Assembly (NCBI GenBank): GCA_964466465.1
Contig: CAYXNJ010000003.1
Span: 1 to 64,000 of the forward strand
Length of the DNA: 64,000 nt
Direction: 5' to 3'
Source: Sulfurospirillum sp964466465
GTDB lineage: Bacteria > Campylobacterota > Campylobacteria > Campylobacterales > Sulfurospirillaceae
Shown here: in pieces, positions 51,376 through 61,720 of the stretch
How the letters are laid out: every line of letters starts with the position of its first letter
Position numbering within the stretch: the first letter of the stretch is position 1
The notes under the pieces: generated by a model
The model's input: only the letters and a program-made list of their open reading frames with translations
What the model was told of the DNA's origin: nothing
Database searches by the model: none
Program-made: the position numbers and the translations under genes

Positions 51376-52149
51376 CTAGATTATACTTTGTTGTGACATA
51401 AATGTCAAAATGGACTCGCTGCCTTTGCGATAACCTAGCTCAAAACATGCTTCTATCTGCCCAAAAGTAAACAATCCAAAATCATCTAACGAAGAATCGC
51501 TAATGCACAGATCACTCTGTTCGATCTGCCGTTTGGATGAAGCCAAGATGGAGAGATAAATCGCCCGTTCTAAACTAGAGAAGATATGCCTTTTGGGTTG
51601 AGTACGAGGAGGAAAAAGATTGATACTTACCACAGGATAAGAAAGCCCTAAAAGCGGCTCTACGGGTAAATTGTCCATAAATCCCCCATCAATCAGTGTG
51701 TAATTTTCATACGCGATGGGGCGAAAAATAGGAATGAGCGCTGAGCTTGCAATGGCAAGTTTTATCGTCTCGCCTTCAGAAAAACGTACGATTTCGCCAC
51801 TGGGCAAATCCACACACGTGACAAACGTAGGAATTTTCATCTGCTCTAAGCGAGCCACAGGTGCTATCTCTTTTAAAATAGCTGCTTTTTCGTTGATGCA
51901 AAGAAGCCCTTTACGAAAGTAGTTAAACTGGAACACCTTACGAAATGCTCTACTTTTAAACAAACGAAACATATCAAAGGCACTCACCCCAGAGCCTACA
52001 CTCACCGCGATAACCGCGCCAATACTTGTACCCGAAACGGCGGCTATTTCCACATTGTGTCGCTCAAGTGCGGCGATGACACCTAGATGAAAAGCCCCAC
52101 GTGCTGCGCCTCCTGAGAGTGCTAAAGAGATCTTCAATGCCCCAGCCAT
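51376..52149 (-). CDS. Patatin-like phospholipase, RssA type
   Basis: A 257-residue serine hydrolase of the patatin family. The oxyanion-hole GGAARGAFHLG and the nucleophile motif GTSIG lie near the N-terminus, and the catalytic Asp is in DGGFMDNLP. The Ser-Asp dyad is complete. It overlaps the LpxH-like gene by 16 bp and is the last gene of a three-gene set with PhoH. The substrate is probably a phospholipid or lysophospholipid, by family. Confidence 0.88.
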   Translation of the reverse strand: MAGALKISLALSGGAARGAFHLGVIAALERHNVEIAAVSGTSIGAVIAVSVGSGVSAFDMFRLFKSRAFRKVFQFNYFRKGLLCINEKAAILKEIAPVARLEQMKIPTFVTCVDLPSGEIVRFSEGETIKLAIASSALIPIFRPIAYENYTLIDGGFMDNLPVEPLLGLSYPVVSINLFPPRTQPKRHIFSSLERAIYLSILASSKRQIEQSDLCISDSSLDDFGLFTFGQIEACFELGYRKGSESILTFMSQQSII

Positions 52150-52907
52150 CGTATAATCCTAAATTCACCCTCATAGGTTTCTACAATGGCAGTACATGAC
52201 TCCACCCAATCGCCGCAATTAAGGTATTTAATGCCCTCAATATCGCGTATCTCCGCCTTGTGAATATGTCCACAAATCACGCCATCAAAGTGGTGTCGTT
52301 TGGCATGTTCACTTAAAATCGCCTCAAAATCGGTGATAAAAGAGACCGAGCTTTTGACATGATCTTTCACATACTTTGAAAGCGACCAGTGGCTATGGTA
52401 ACGAAGCTTTTTGCGCCACCAATTGAGCCATTGATTGATATTGAGTAAGAGGTCATACCCCAAATCACCTAAGATGGCAAGCCAGCGTTTTGTCATCGTC
52501 ACCGAGTCAAAAAAATCGCCATGCGTAATGTAGAAACGCCCTTCTTTAAGGCTTTTATACTCACATTCATCGACAACAACAATGTGATCACCCAAACCTA
52601 AAGGCAAAAAAGAGCGCAAAAATTCATCATGATTGCCTGTAATGTAAAAGACATTAGTGCCTTTTCTAGCTTTTCGTAAAATCTTTTGGATGACATCGGA
52701 GTGGGATTGCGCCCATTTAATTTTGCGTTTAATCGCCCAACCATCAATGACATCACCGACAAGATAGAGGTTTTCACAGTGTGTAAATTTTAAAAATTCT
52801 AAAAGCTCCTCCGCTTGGGAAAACCGTGTTCCCAAGTGAAGGTCGGAGATAAAGATGGAGCGAAAAGCAATTGGGTCTTCATCCCCTAAAAATTGGTATT
52901 TGGTCAT
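52134..52907 (-). CDS. LpxH-like UDP-2,3-diacylglucosamine diphosphatase-family phosphoesterase
   Basis: A 257-residue calcineurin-type metallophosphoesterase. The metal motifs are in order: SDLHLGT, GDVIDGW, GNHDEF, THGDFFD and GHIHKAEI. The sequence is of the LpxH-related (YbbF-like) group that splits UDP-2,3-diacylglucosamine in lipid A synthesis, or a relative of it; a tryptophan-rich insert (INQWLNWWRKKLR) may touch the membrane. The start overlaps the phoH-like stop (ATGA). Confidence 0.82.
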   Translation of the reverse strand: MTKYQFLGDEDPIAFRSIFISDLHLGTRFSQAEELLEFLKFTHCENLYLVGDVIDGWAIKRKIKWAQSHSDVIQKILRKARKGTNVFYITGNHDEFLRSFLPLGLGDHIVVVDECEYKSLKEGRFYITHGDFFDSVTMTKRWLAILGDLGYDLLLNINQWLNWWRKKLRYHSHWSLSKYVKDHVKSSVSFITDFEAILSEHAKRHHFDGVICGHIHKAEIRDIEGIKYLNCGDWVESCTAIVETYEGEFRIIRWLGH

Positions 52908-54301
52908 TTGTGTTTATCACTATCTCCAAAAATATCATCGGCAAAGTGAGAGAATTTACCACGCACCGATTTATCGAGCTCTATCGCAAAAAGCGAGATG
53001 TGTGTTTGCTCTTTTTTGGTCTGTTTCAAAAGTGACGTCAAACCGTTGTTAAAGCGGTTTAGGTACATGTTGTCAATTTGGCGGTTTGAGCCAATCACAA
53101 TCGCTTTACAGTTGTTATCCAGACGCGATAAAATAAGCTGAGTCGTGTTGTTTGAACTGTTTTGCCACTCATCTAGGATGACGATGGCATTAGAGAGCGT
53201 TCGACCCCTCGCCTCACCTGGCCAGAGCTTTTCGATGTTGTATTTGGTCATCAGCTCTTGCACTTTTTTCTCGATAGCTACTTGCGGTTCTTGCGTATTG
53301 TCACGTTTTTTCATTCGTTTTTTAGCGATAAACTCCAAAGTATCATACAGCGCCATATTGTAAATTCTAAACTTCTCATCGTTGCCTGAAAGATAACCTA
53401 CATCCGCTCCTTTATCGACACTCTCAATGGAGTTACGCACATAGACGATTTTCTCGTAACTGCCTTTGGTAACGAGCCTCATCGCTGCGACAAATGCCAT
53501 CAAGGTTTTACCACTACCTGCACGTGCATCGATGACGTGAATGTCATACATGTTAGAGAGCAGTGCTTTCATAAAAAACTTCTGTTTGAGGTTGATCGGT
53601 TTTACTTCCAATCCTCTAAAGTCTAACTCTTCATTGAGCATATGGATGATGCCACCAGGAGAGATGATGGCATGTTCTGAATTTCCATCTGGGCTTATAA
53701 ACTCATAGCAGTAGTTTCCACTTTTATACTCAGGGTCATACTCCATAATCAGCTTTTTATCCAGCGTATTAAACAACGCTGAGTCAACAGGAAGCTGTTT
53801 GACAAACTCAAACTCTGGCACATCGCTTCTATCTTCTCTTAAAGACTCAACCGTAACATTGTAAAAAAGCCCAAACATACGTGCGTAAACATCTAAAGAA
53901 AGAAAAATGACCTTGTAGTCTGGATAGTACTCTTGCGCACCTGAAGCGACCTCTAAGATGCGTTTGTCGTTGGATTCATTGATGAATTGTGAGTCAATGT
54001 CTGAAGAGTAAAGTGTCTTTGAGAAAAGATGAATCGCTATATCTTCTTCATAGCGCATCTTCACCACGCGATAAAGTTCTCCGCTATCGACTTCTTCGAC
54101 TTTACACGAAGCAAGCATACGTGCGAAACTTCTGGCTTGGTAGCCAAGTTCCGTGAAGTTCTTTTTAAAATCTTCCAGCTCTATAAGCACCGTCTCGGGA
54201 ATCACAATGATGTTGTTTCCGCCATCACACAACTCTTTGATAAAATTGGTATTGTGCAAGATAATGTTCGTATCGAGCACATAAACTTTATTGACTGACA
54301 T
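52904..54301 (-). CDS. PhoH-family PIN/ATPase protein
   Basis: A 465-residue protein with a PIN nuclease domain (about 1-135, starting VYVLDTNIILH) fused to a PhoH-type ATPase (Walker A DARAGSGKTLM and Walker B IVILDEWQN). This PIN-PhoH fusion is thought to be a ribonuclease-helicase. I start at the ATG at 54301 behind AAAGGAAG; the frame runs 36 bases further. The upstream region has one half-site like the Pho box 3 bp from TATAAT, not the full pair. Confidence 0.88.
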   Translation of the reverse strand: MSVNKVYVLDTNIILHNTNFIKELCDGGNNIIVIPETVLIELEDFKKNFTELGYQARSFARMLASCKVEEVDSGELYRVVKMRYEEDIAIHLFSKTLYSSDIDSQFINESNDKRILEVASGAQEYYPDYKVIFLSLDVYARMFGLFYNVTVESLREDRSDVPEFEFVKQLPVDSALFNTLDKKLIMEYDPEYKSGNYCYEFISPDGNSEHAIISPGGIIHMLNEELDFRGLEVKPINLKQKFFMKALLSNMYDIHVIDARAGSGKTLMAFVAAMRLVTKGSYEKIVYVRNSIESVDKGADVGYLSGNDEKFRIYNMALYDTLEFIAKKRMKKRDNTQEPQVAIEKKVQELMTKYNIEKLWPGEARGRTLSNAIVILDEWQNSSNNTTQLILSRLDNNCKAIVIGSNRQIDNMYLNRFNNGLTSLLKQTKKEQTHISLFAIELDKSVRGKFSHFADDIFGDSDKHK

Positions 54302-54489
54302 CCCACTTCCTTTCATGCAACAATTGTATGCAAACATTATATCAACTTGGTAACAAAAGGGATGTGTTTTTATTAAGCATTTTCGCTCACATCTAAGCTA
54401 GTCAGAACGTTTCAGAATTCAAAAGAGACCTCTATGTTATAATCAAATCTTATTCTAAGCGTTTTTCTTAGAAAAAAGGAGGTTACTCT

Positions 54490-55887
54490 ATGGATCGCGC
54501 TACCAAGATTTATCTACTCTCACTGCTGCTTTTTGGTGGTGGTATCTTAGTGGTTTTGCACTATGGCAATGCCCTTTACTTAGACACTGGATTTATTCCT
54601 GAAACAACATCTGCTGAAAGTTTTTGGGACAATTTGAAAAGCACATTTATCAAACAACTTTCTCACCCACTTGCACTTTTATTGGTTCAAATTATTGTTA
54701 TTATGACAGCAGCTCGTACATTTGGAATTTTAATCTCAAAGTTCTCTCAGCCACCTGTCATTGGTGAAATCTTTGCAGGTGTTCTTTTAGGACCTTCTCT
54801 TTTAGGTCTTTTCTTCCCAGAACTCTCTGCACTTTTATTTCCACAAAGTTCCTTTCAGAACTTACATTTTTTAAGCCAGATTGGTCTGCTTCTGTTTATG
54901 TTTGTGGTAGGGATGGAGCTTGATTTTGATAAACTCAAACAACAGAGTAAAGCTTCCATTGTTATTAGTCATATCAGTATCATTTTTCCTTTCTTCTTAG
55001 GCACCATTCTTGCCTATATGATTTACCCCTCATTTGCATCAACGACCGTTACCTTTACCGCTTTTTCCCTATTTATCGGTATTGCGATGAGCATCACAGC
55101 CTTTCCTGTCCTTGCACGTATTTTAAAAGATAGAAATCTTACAAAAACCTCTTATGGTGCGATGTCACTCACATGTGCCGCAGCAGATGATGCAACCGCA
55201 TGGTACATCTTAGCCATCGTCATCGCTGTTTCCACCTCGACCAACCTTTTAATGTCTGTGTTGATGCTTATTCCTATTGTCGTTTACATCACTGTTATGC
55301 TCTTTGTAGTAAAACCTTTTTTACGCTCACTTGGTTCACCAATTCATAACCAAACGCTTGACATGAAAGTCACGACGATTGTTTTGGTTGTTTTACTATT
55401 AAGTGCGCTTACTACAGAACTCTTGGGTATTCACGCCCTTTTTGGCGCATTTATGGCAGGTGTTATGATGCCTTCATCCAGTGAAAGTGAACTCAAAGAG
55501 CGCATTGCTCCACGTTTAGAGTATGTCAGTCTTTTGGTATTATTACCACTCTTTTTCGCCCTTACAGGACTTCGCACCCAGATTAACCTACTCGAATCTG
55601 AACATTTGATGATTTGTCTTGCAATCATTGTGGTTGCCGTTGTGGGGAAGTTTATCGGTAGTGCCATCGCGAGCCGTTTTATGGGCATTTCATGGCGCGA
55701 TTCGCTGGCCATTGGTGCGCTTATGAACACACGAGGTTTGATGGAGTTAGTTGTTTTAAATATCGGCTATGAACTGGGGATTTTATCGCCTATCTTGTTT
55801 ACGATGTTCGTTATTATGGCACTGGTAACGACCTTTATGACAGGACCGCTTCTATACCTCATCGACTTAGCATTTAAAAAACACTAA
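54490..55887 (+). CDS. CPA2-family cation:proton antiporter
   Basis: A 465-residue membrane protein with about thirteen helices, of the monovalent cation:proton antiporter-2 family (NapA/KefB-like). Typical stretches are PPVIGEIFAGVLLGPSLLG, the paired Asp segment AAADDATAW, and GALMNTRGLMELVVLN. There is no C-terminal TrkA domain. It has TATAAT at 54438, a 7-bp leader hairpin at 54453-54473 and a strong AAGGAGG site. A terminator follows. Confidence 0.88.
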   Translation: MDRATKIYLLSLLLFGGGILVVLHYGNALYLDTGFIPETTSAESFWDNLKSTFIKQLSHPLALLLVQIIVIMTAARTFGILISKFSQPPVIGEIFAGVLLGPSLLGLFFPELSALLFPQSSFQNLHFLSQIGLLLFMFVVGMELDFDKLKQQSKASIVISHISIIFPFFLGTILAYMIYPSFASTTVTFTAFSLFIGIAMSITAFPVLARILKDRNLTKTSYGAMSLTCAAADDATAWYILAIVIAVSTSTNLLMSVLMLIPIVVYITVMLFVVKPFLRSLGSPIHNQTLDMKVTTIVLVVLLLSALTTELLGIHALFGAFMAGVMMPSSSESELKERIAPRLEYVSLLVLLPLFFALTGLRTQINLLESEHLMICLAIIVVAVVGKFIGSAIASRFMGISWRDSLAIGALMNTRGLMELVVLNIGYELGILSPILFTMFVIMALVTTFMTGPLLYLIDLAFKKH

Positions 55888-55902
55888 ATGGTATTGAACA
55901 AA

Positions 55903-55935
55903 GGCTCTTAGTAAAATGCTAAGAGCCTTTTCTTT
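55903..55935 (+). terminator. Terminator of the antiporter gene
   Basis: GGCTCTTAG and CTAAGAGCC form a perfect 9-bp stem with a 7-base loop, followed by TTTCTTTTTT. Confidence 0.85.
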
Positions 55936-55936
55936 T

Positions 55937-57343
55937 TTATTCCGCTAACCCACCGCCTAAGACACGATACAACGTCACACGATTCGAGAGTTCTTCCAAA
56001 CGTACACTGATAAGTGACTGCTCAGAGTTGTAAAATGAGCGCTCGGAGAGAAGCACGTTAAGGTAGGTATCTACCCCTTTTTGGTAGCGTGCATCATAGA
56101 GAGTATAACTCTGTTTATTTGCTTCTACCAAAGCTTTTTGTGCACTGTACTGCTCAGATATGGTTGCACGTCTTGCAAGCGCAGAACTCACCTCTTTAAA
56201 CGCTGTCTGAATGGTAACTTCATACGTTGCCACATAGGCATCACGTTTGGCTTTGGCATAGTCTAAGTTAGCCTCCCTCTCTCCTGCATCAAAGAGTGGT
56301 AAAGAGATGTTGGGTACAAATGACCAGATGGGAGAAGTTCCACCACTAAAAAGCCCACTGAGCGTACTTGAGCCCACACCACCTTTAGTTGTTAAGGTAA
56401 TAGAAGGAAAATACGCCGCTCTGGCAACACCAATGTTGGCATTTGCCGCTTTGAGGTTGTGTTCTGCTTCTAGCACATCGGGACGATTCAATAAAACCTG
56501 CGAAGAGAGACCCACAGGGACATCAGCTAGCCAATTTTGAGATACTTCATCTAGTGCTTTAGGTAACAGCGCATCATCCACACGTGCACCGACTAATAGT
56601 TCTAAAGCAGCTCTATCTTGCGCCACTTTGGTCGTATAACTTGCTACATCAGCTTTCGCTTGTTGATAAATACTCCGTGCACTGTAAAGCGAAACATTAG
56701 AATCAATGCCCCTCTCAACTCTTTTTTGCACCAACTCTAACGAACGTTTCGCACTCTGCTCTGTTTGTAAAGAAAGCTTTAATAAACTCTGATCAGAAGC
56801 ATAGGTTAGCCATGCACTCACTGTCTCAGCAATGAGGGTAATGCGAACCGTTTTTTCAGCCTCTTCTACCCCTTTATAGGTTTCAAACTCCGCCTCACTC
56901 AAACTTCTGGCTTTTCCAAACAGATCCAGTTCATAACTGCTGAGCCCTATGGTTGCAGAAGAGCTTTGCGAGATGGAGGTTGTATTGGTTGATGAATTCA
57001 AAGTACGTGCTTTTGAGCCAGTGGCTCCTGCTTCAATGGTTGGAAATTCACTACTTCGCTGAATGCGGTACGTTGCACGCGCAGCTTCAATGTTTGCAAC
57101 CGCTTTTCGTAAATCGCGACTTTGCTCTAAAGCGAGTGCAACCACTTTGGTAAGCCTTTCATCGTTGATAAATGCTCTCCATGAAAGCTCTTGCACATTT
57201 TGATTACTTTCTTTTGCATTTGAAGCAAATGTAGAAGGAATAGGTGCAGATGGGCGTTCATACTCAGGAGCAAGCGTCGCACACCCACTCACTAAAAAAG
57301 AGATGGCAACGATACTTAGAGTGCTTTTATACAATGTACGCAT
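55937..57343 (-). CDS. Outer-membrane efflux lipoprotein, OprM/NodT type
   Basis: The TolC-like channel of the RND system. The 468-residue precursor has a lipobox (VSGCATL, lipidated Cys near residue 21) and two TolC-type repeats of long helices. NRPDVLEAEHNL is the typical mid-protein stretch. A strong GGGGAGGTG site lies in the end of the pump gene, with the stop only 2 bp before the ATG. It is the last gene of the efflux operon. Confidence 0.92.
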   Translation of the reverse strand: MRTLYKSTLSIVAISFLVSGCATLAPEYERPSAPIPSTFASNAKESNQNVQELSWRAFINDERLTKVVALALEQSRDLRKAVANIEAARATYRIQRSSEFPTIEAGATGSKARTLNSSTNTTSISQSSSATIGLSSYELDLFGKARSLSEAEFETYKGVEEAEKTVRITLIAETVSAWLTYASDQSLLKLSLQTEQSAKRSLELVQKRVERGIDSNVSLYSARSIYQQAKADVASYTTKVAQDRAALELLVGARVDDALLPKALDEVSQNWLADVPVGLSSQVLLNRPDVLEAEHNLKAANANIGVARAAYFPSITLTTKGGVGSSTLSGLFSGGTSPIWSFVPNISLPLFDAGEREANLDYAKAKRDAYVATYEVTIQTAFKEVSSALARRATISEQYSAQKALVEANKQSYTLYDARYQKGVDTYLNVLLSERSFYNSEQSLISVRLEELSNRVTLYRVLGGGLAE

Positions 57344-57344
57344 C

Positions 57345-60300
57345 TTACACCTCCCCTACAAGCGTTGCGTGATGTTGACGTTTTGGGAACATCCCTCTCA
57401 CCAACACAAAAAATAGCGGTACTAAAAAGATAGCCAAGAAAGTTGCACTTAGCGTTCCTCCTACAATTCCCGTACCAATGGAAATACGACTGTTTGCACC
57501 CGCACCACTGGAAAGTGCCAGTGGTAAAACACCTGCGATAAAAGCTAAAGAGGTCATTAAAATAGGTCTTAGCCTTAATTTTGCACCCTCAACGGCAGCT
57601 TCTATAAGGGAACTTCCTCTATTGTATGCCGCTTCGGCAAACTCAACAATCAAAATGGCATTTTTAGACGAGAGCCCAATGGTGGTTAGAAGAGCTACTT
57701 GGAAGTAAACATCGTTCTCTAATCCTCGCAGTGATGCTGCAACAACGGAGCCAAATATACCCAAAGGAATGACCAATAGGACTGAAAATGGTACTGCCCA
57801 ACTCTCATAGAGCGCTGCTAAACATAAAAAGACGACTAAGATGGAAATGGCATAAAGTTTTACCGTTTGCCCACTGGATAGGCGCTCTTGATATGAAAGT
57901 CCACTCCACGCAAAGCTTGTACCAGCTGGTAAAGCTTCCTGCAAGGCTTCCATTCTATCCATCGCTACACCAGAACTAACTCCTGGAGCAGAAGCGCCTT
58001 GAATCTCATACGATGCCAAACCGTTATAGCGGGTAAGTGTTTGAGCACCATAACTCCACTGCGATGTTGCAAATGACGAGAAAGGCGTCATGACATTACT
58101 GCTACTTTTTACAAACCACTTATCCAAATCTTCTGGTTTGGCGCGAAACTCCATGTCGCCTTGGGCATAGACTTTTTTCACACGACCACGGTCCACAAAG
58201 TCATTCACATATTTACCTGCCCACGCGAAGCTGAGTGTTTCATCAATATCAGAAAGCGAAAGCCCAAGAGCGACTGCTTTAGCCTCATCGATTTTGACTT
58301 TAAGTTGTGGTGTTTCTCCAAGGCTTCCTAAACGCACAGCCGTAAAGAGGCTATCTTGACGTACATTACTCAAAAGTGTATCACGGAAGGTTTTAAACGC
58401 TTCACGGTCTGTATCGGAGAGTGCTTGAAGCTGGAAGTTAAAACCATTACTCTGCCCTAACCCTTGAATTGCAGGAGGGTTAAGTGAAAAAATCTGCGCG
58501 TCACGCACACGTGAAAGATTCATCGTGGCACGACTTGAAATGGTGTCTGCTCTGTTATACACGCCAGGTCTTTTATCCCAATCTTTGAGCGCCACAAACG
58601 CCATACCAGCGTTTTGACCGCTTCCACTAAAACTAAAACCTGAAATAGTAAAAATCGCCTCAGTGTTATTGCTCTCTTCATTTAAGAAGTAGCGCTCAAT
58701 CTCCCTTGCAACCGCATCACTTCGTTTAAATGAAGCCCCCTCAGGCAAACTAAACTGAACCATGCTGTTGCCTTGGTCTTCACTGGGTAAAAAGCCTGTT
58801 GGAAGGCGTAAAATCAAAAATGCCATCACTGAGGCGATCATGCCATACACCACCATCCAACGGATCGGACGGGCGATGACAGAGCTCACATTGCCTTTGT
58901 AGCGTTCGATCAAACGATCAAAGGTCGTGTTAAACCAACCAAAAAAACCACGTCCATGACTCTCTGTATGCGGTTTAAGTAATGAAGCACACAGTGCTGG
59001 TGTCAATGTCAATGCCACAATAACAGAAAGCACCATTGACGAAACAATGGTAATGGAAAATTGTCGGTAAATTACCCCCGTTGATCCTCCAAAAAACGCC
59101 ATAGGAAGGAATACGGCTGAGAGCACTGTGGCAATACCAATCAACGCACTAGTGATCTCCCTCATCGACTTCTCGGTCGCTTCCATAGGGGAAAGTTTTT
59201 CTTCACGCATAATACGCTCAACATTTTCAACAACAACAATTGCATCATCCACCAAAAGACCGATGGAGAGTACCATACCAAACATGGTGAGCGTATTGAT
59301 GGAGTAGCCAAAAACCTCTAAAACGCCAAAGGTACCTAGCAAAACAACTGGCACAGCAATCGCAGGAATCAGCGTTGCACGCCAATTTTGTAAAAAGACG
59401 AACATAACGACAACAACAAGCAAGATCGCTTCAAAAAGGGTTTTAACAACTTCTTCAATCGAGATGCGAATAAACTTTGTACTATCACGTGGATAGGCTA
59501 CTTTGTAGCCATCTGGCATCGTAGCTTCCATCTTAGCAACCGTTTTTTTGACACGATCTGCTGTTGCAAGGGCATTCGCTCCAGGGGCGAGCATAACAGC
59601 AAGTCCAGAAGCAGGGTGACCGTTCAGTCTGGTGACACTGTTGTAACTTTCACTGCCAAGTTCAACTCTGGCAACATCGCCCAAGCGAACAAGGGCTCCA
59701 TTGCTATCACTTTTAACAATGATGTTGGAAAACTCTTCTGCTGTTTGTAGCTGTGATTTTGCGGTTACCGTAGCATTGAGCTGTTGTTCAGAAGAACTTG
59801 GCAGTGCGCCTATGCTACCCGCAGAGACCTGCACGTTTTGTGCGGTAATGGCACTACTGATGTCGGAGGGCATCAAACTATAGGAAGCCAGTTTATTAGG
59901 GTCTAACCAAATACGCATCGCGTATTGACCACCAAACACTTGCACCGTACCCACACCTTCTAAACGGGCGATCGGGTCTTGCATGTTACTGAGCAGATAA
60001 TCCGCGACATCGACCGACATTTTGGTATCGGTAACATCATACAAAGAGACGATCATCAAAAAGTCATTTTGCGCTTTGGTAACACGTACACCTTCATTTT
60101 GAACAGATTTTGGAAGGCGTGTCGTAATCTGAGCAACTTTGTTTTGAACCTGTACTTGCGCAGTATCGGCATCCGTTCCTTTTTGAAAGGTAACATCGAT
60201 ACGTGCACTTCCTGATGAGCTACTGCTGGAAGAAAAATATAAAAGACCATCCAGTCCTGTAAGTTGTTGTTCGATAATCTGCACAACACTGTTCTCCACC

Positions 60301-60470
60301 GTTTGCGCAGAAGCTCCCGTATAGGTTGTGTCAATGCGAATGGTAGGAGGAGCGACATCTGGGTATTGCGCTACGGGCAAGGTTAAGATGGAACCCATAC
60401 CTGCAAGCATAATAACAATGGAAATAACCCATGCAAAAATGGGTCTATGGATAAAAAAGTGTGCGATCAT
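57345..60470 (-). CDS. RND multidrug efflux pump, HAE1/AcrB type
   Basis: A 1041-residue inner-membrane proton-drug antiporter. It has twelve membrane helices in two halves with two large periplasmic loops. The proton-relay pair DD is in GLLVDDAIVVVENVER in TM4. It begins with the HAE1 pattern FFIHRPIFAWVISI. The sequence is nearer to AcrB/MexB than to Campylobacter CmeB, judged by eye. It overlaps the adaptor gene (ATGA). Confidence 0.95.
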   Translation of the reverse strand: MIAHFFIHRPIFAWVISIVIMLAGMGSILTLPVAQYPDVAPPTIRIDTTYTGASAQTVENSVVQIIEQQLTGLDGLLYFSSSSSSSGSARIDVTFQKGTDADTAQVQVQNKVAQITTRLPKSVQNEGVRVTKAQNDFLMIVSLYDVTDTKMSVDVADYLLSNMQDPIARLEGVGTVQVFGGQYAMRIWLDPNKLASYSLMPSDISSAITAQNVQVSAGSIGALPSSSEQQLNATVTAKSQLQTAEEFSNIIVKSDSNGALVRLGDVARVELGSESYNSVTRLNGHPASGLAVMLAPGANALATADRVKKTVAKMEATMPDGYKVAYPRDSTKFIRISIEEVVKTLFEAILLVVVVMFVFLQNWRATLIPAIAVPVVLLGTFGVLEVFGYSINTLTMFGMVLSIGLLVDDAIVVVENVERIMREEKLSPMEATEKSMREITSALIGIATVLSAVFLPMAFFGGSTGVIYRQFSITIVSSMVLSVIVALTLTPALCASLLKPHTESHGRGFFGWFNTTFDRLIERYKGNVSSVIARPIRWMVVYGMIASVMAFLILRLPTGFLPSEDQGNSMVQFSLPEGASFKRSDAVAREIERYFLNEESNNTEAIFTISGFSFSGSGQNAGMAFVALKDWDKRPGVYNRADTISSRATMNLSRVRDAQIFSLNPPAIQGLGQSNGFNFQLQALSDTDREAFKTFRDTLLSNVRQDSLFTAVRLGSLGETPQLKVKIDEAKAVALGLSLSDIDETLSFAWAGKYVNDFVDRGRVKKVYAQGDMEFRAKPEDLDKWFVKSSSNVMTPFSSFATSQWSYGAQTLTRYNGLASYEIQGASAPGVSSGVAMDRMEALQEALPAGTSFAWSGLSYQERLSSGQTVKLYAISILVVFLCLAALYESWAVPFSVLLVIPLGIFGSVVAASLRGLENDVYFQVALLTTIGLSSKNAILIVEFAEAAYNRGSSLIEAAVEGAKLRLRPILMTSLAFIAGVLPLALSSGAGANSRISIGTGIVGGTLSATFLAIFLVPLFFVLVRGMFPKRQHHATLVGEV

Positions 60471-61606
60471 TGTGCTTTACCTAGCGTTGTAGTAACATCC
60501 ACAACACGCACTACGTCACCAACACGTACTTTATTGACACCTTCAACAATGACACGCTCTCCTGCATTTAAACCACTATTCACAAGCCATGTATCGCCTA
60601 TTGCTCGCTCTGTTACCACAACACGTTTTTCAACTTTGTTATCTGCGGTAACAATGAGTGCTGTTGCATTGCCTTTAGGATCACGCTGGATAGCTTGTTG
60701 TGGAACTAAAATAGCGGCAGAATTAACCGCTTCATCTACAAGTGTGCGCACATACATACCTGGGAGTAACACGCCATCAGGGTTAGGAAACGTGGCACGA
60801 AGCGTCACAGAACCTGTACTTTCATCGACTGCAATCTCTTGAAATTGAAGTGTGCCATTTTGTTTATACATGGAGCCATCTTCCAGTTTAAGAGCAAGTT
60901 TGGTACTACCTTGTTTGATACCTTGTTGTTCTAAAAGTGCTCGAAGTTTTAAGAGCTGCGTGCTTGATTGGGTAAGGTCAACATAAATAGGATCAAGGGT
61001 ACGAATGGTAGCGAGTGCTGTGGTTTGGTTCGCCGTTACGAGTGCACCAACCGTGACACTTGATGTACCGATACGCCCACTAATAGGCGCTTTAATTTTG
61101 GTGTATTCTAGATTGATACGGGCTGTTTGAAGGGCTGCTTTTTTCGCTTCAACACTAGCAACCGCTTGTAAATAGCTTGCTTTGGCATCTTCCATATCTT
61201 GTTTAGAAACACCATCAATTTTCACAAGATCAGTATAACGTTCACTTTTTAAGCGCGTGGATTCAACCAGGGCTTCTGCATTTTGAAGGGTTGCTTTAGC
61301 TTCTTCAAAAGCAGCTTGGTACGAACTTGGATCAATCTGATACAGCAACACATCTTTTTTAACAAAAGCGCCCTCTTCAAAGAAACGCGCCTGAATAATT
61401 CCTCCTACTTGAGGACGGATTTCAGAACTGAGTGTTGCTTTAGTTCGCCCCGGTAACTCACGTGTTAAGGTCACATTTTGAGCACTAAGCGTATAAGTAC
61501 CTACTTCCACAGTCATGGCAGATTTCGTAGGTTTACTCTGCTGTGAACACCCTAGCCATAAAAGAGGAAGTACTAAAAGAAGAAGTTTTAGAGTTTTTAC
61601 TATCAT
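60467..61606 (-). CDS. RND efflux periplasmic adaptor
   Basis: The membrane-fusion protein linking pump and channel. The 379-residue precursor has a lipobox (LGCSQQ, Cys near residue 20), split biotinyl-lipoyl halves (GGIIQARFFEEGAFVKKD and the later APISGRIGTSSV), and a coiled-coil hairpin between them. It is the first gene of the operon adaptor-pump-channel, with TACAAT as a likely -10 near 61648 and AAGGAAT before the ATG. No local regulator gene is present. Confidence 0.93.
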   Translation of the reverse strand: MIVKTLKLLLLVLPLLWLGCSQQSKPTKSAMTVEVGTYTLSAQNVTLTRELPGRTKATLSSEIRPQVGGIIQARFFEEGAFVKKDVLLYQIDPSSYQAAFEEAKATLQNAEALVESTRLKSERYTDLVKIDGVSKQDMEDAKASYLQAVASVEAKKAALQTARINLEYTKIKAPISGRIGTSSVTVGALVTANQTTALATIRTLDPIYVDLTQSSTQLLKLRALLEQQGIKQGSTKLALKLEDGSMYKQNGTLQFQEIAVDESTGSVTLRATFPNPDGVLLPGMYVRTLVDEAVNSAAILVPQQAIQRDPKGNATALIVTADNKVEKRVVVTERAIGDTWLVNSGLNAGERVIVEGVNKVRVGDVVRVVDVTTTLGKAQ

Positions 61607-61720
61607 ACAAATTCCTTATTTATTATGAACGTTATTGTATCCCTCTTATGTTAACCAAACCTTGCAAAAAAAGACTCAAAGCGTGGTAAAATGCTTTAAA
61701 TTCTTTAATGAGGAATATCA

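Noticed and set aside
54336..54355. Possible Pho box ahead of the PhoH-family gene (TGTTACCAAGT near TATAAT on the minus strand)
   Set aside because: Only one 11-bp repeat matches, and it lies 3 bp from TATAAT instead of being followed by a second repeat and a 5-bp gap. Counted as a half-site, not a promoter of the shared type.
57345..61606. Naming the efflux operon cmeABC
   Set aside because: By eye the pump is closer to AcrB/MexB than to Campylobacter CmeB, and no cmeR is adjacent, so symbols were withheld.
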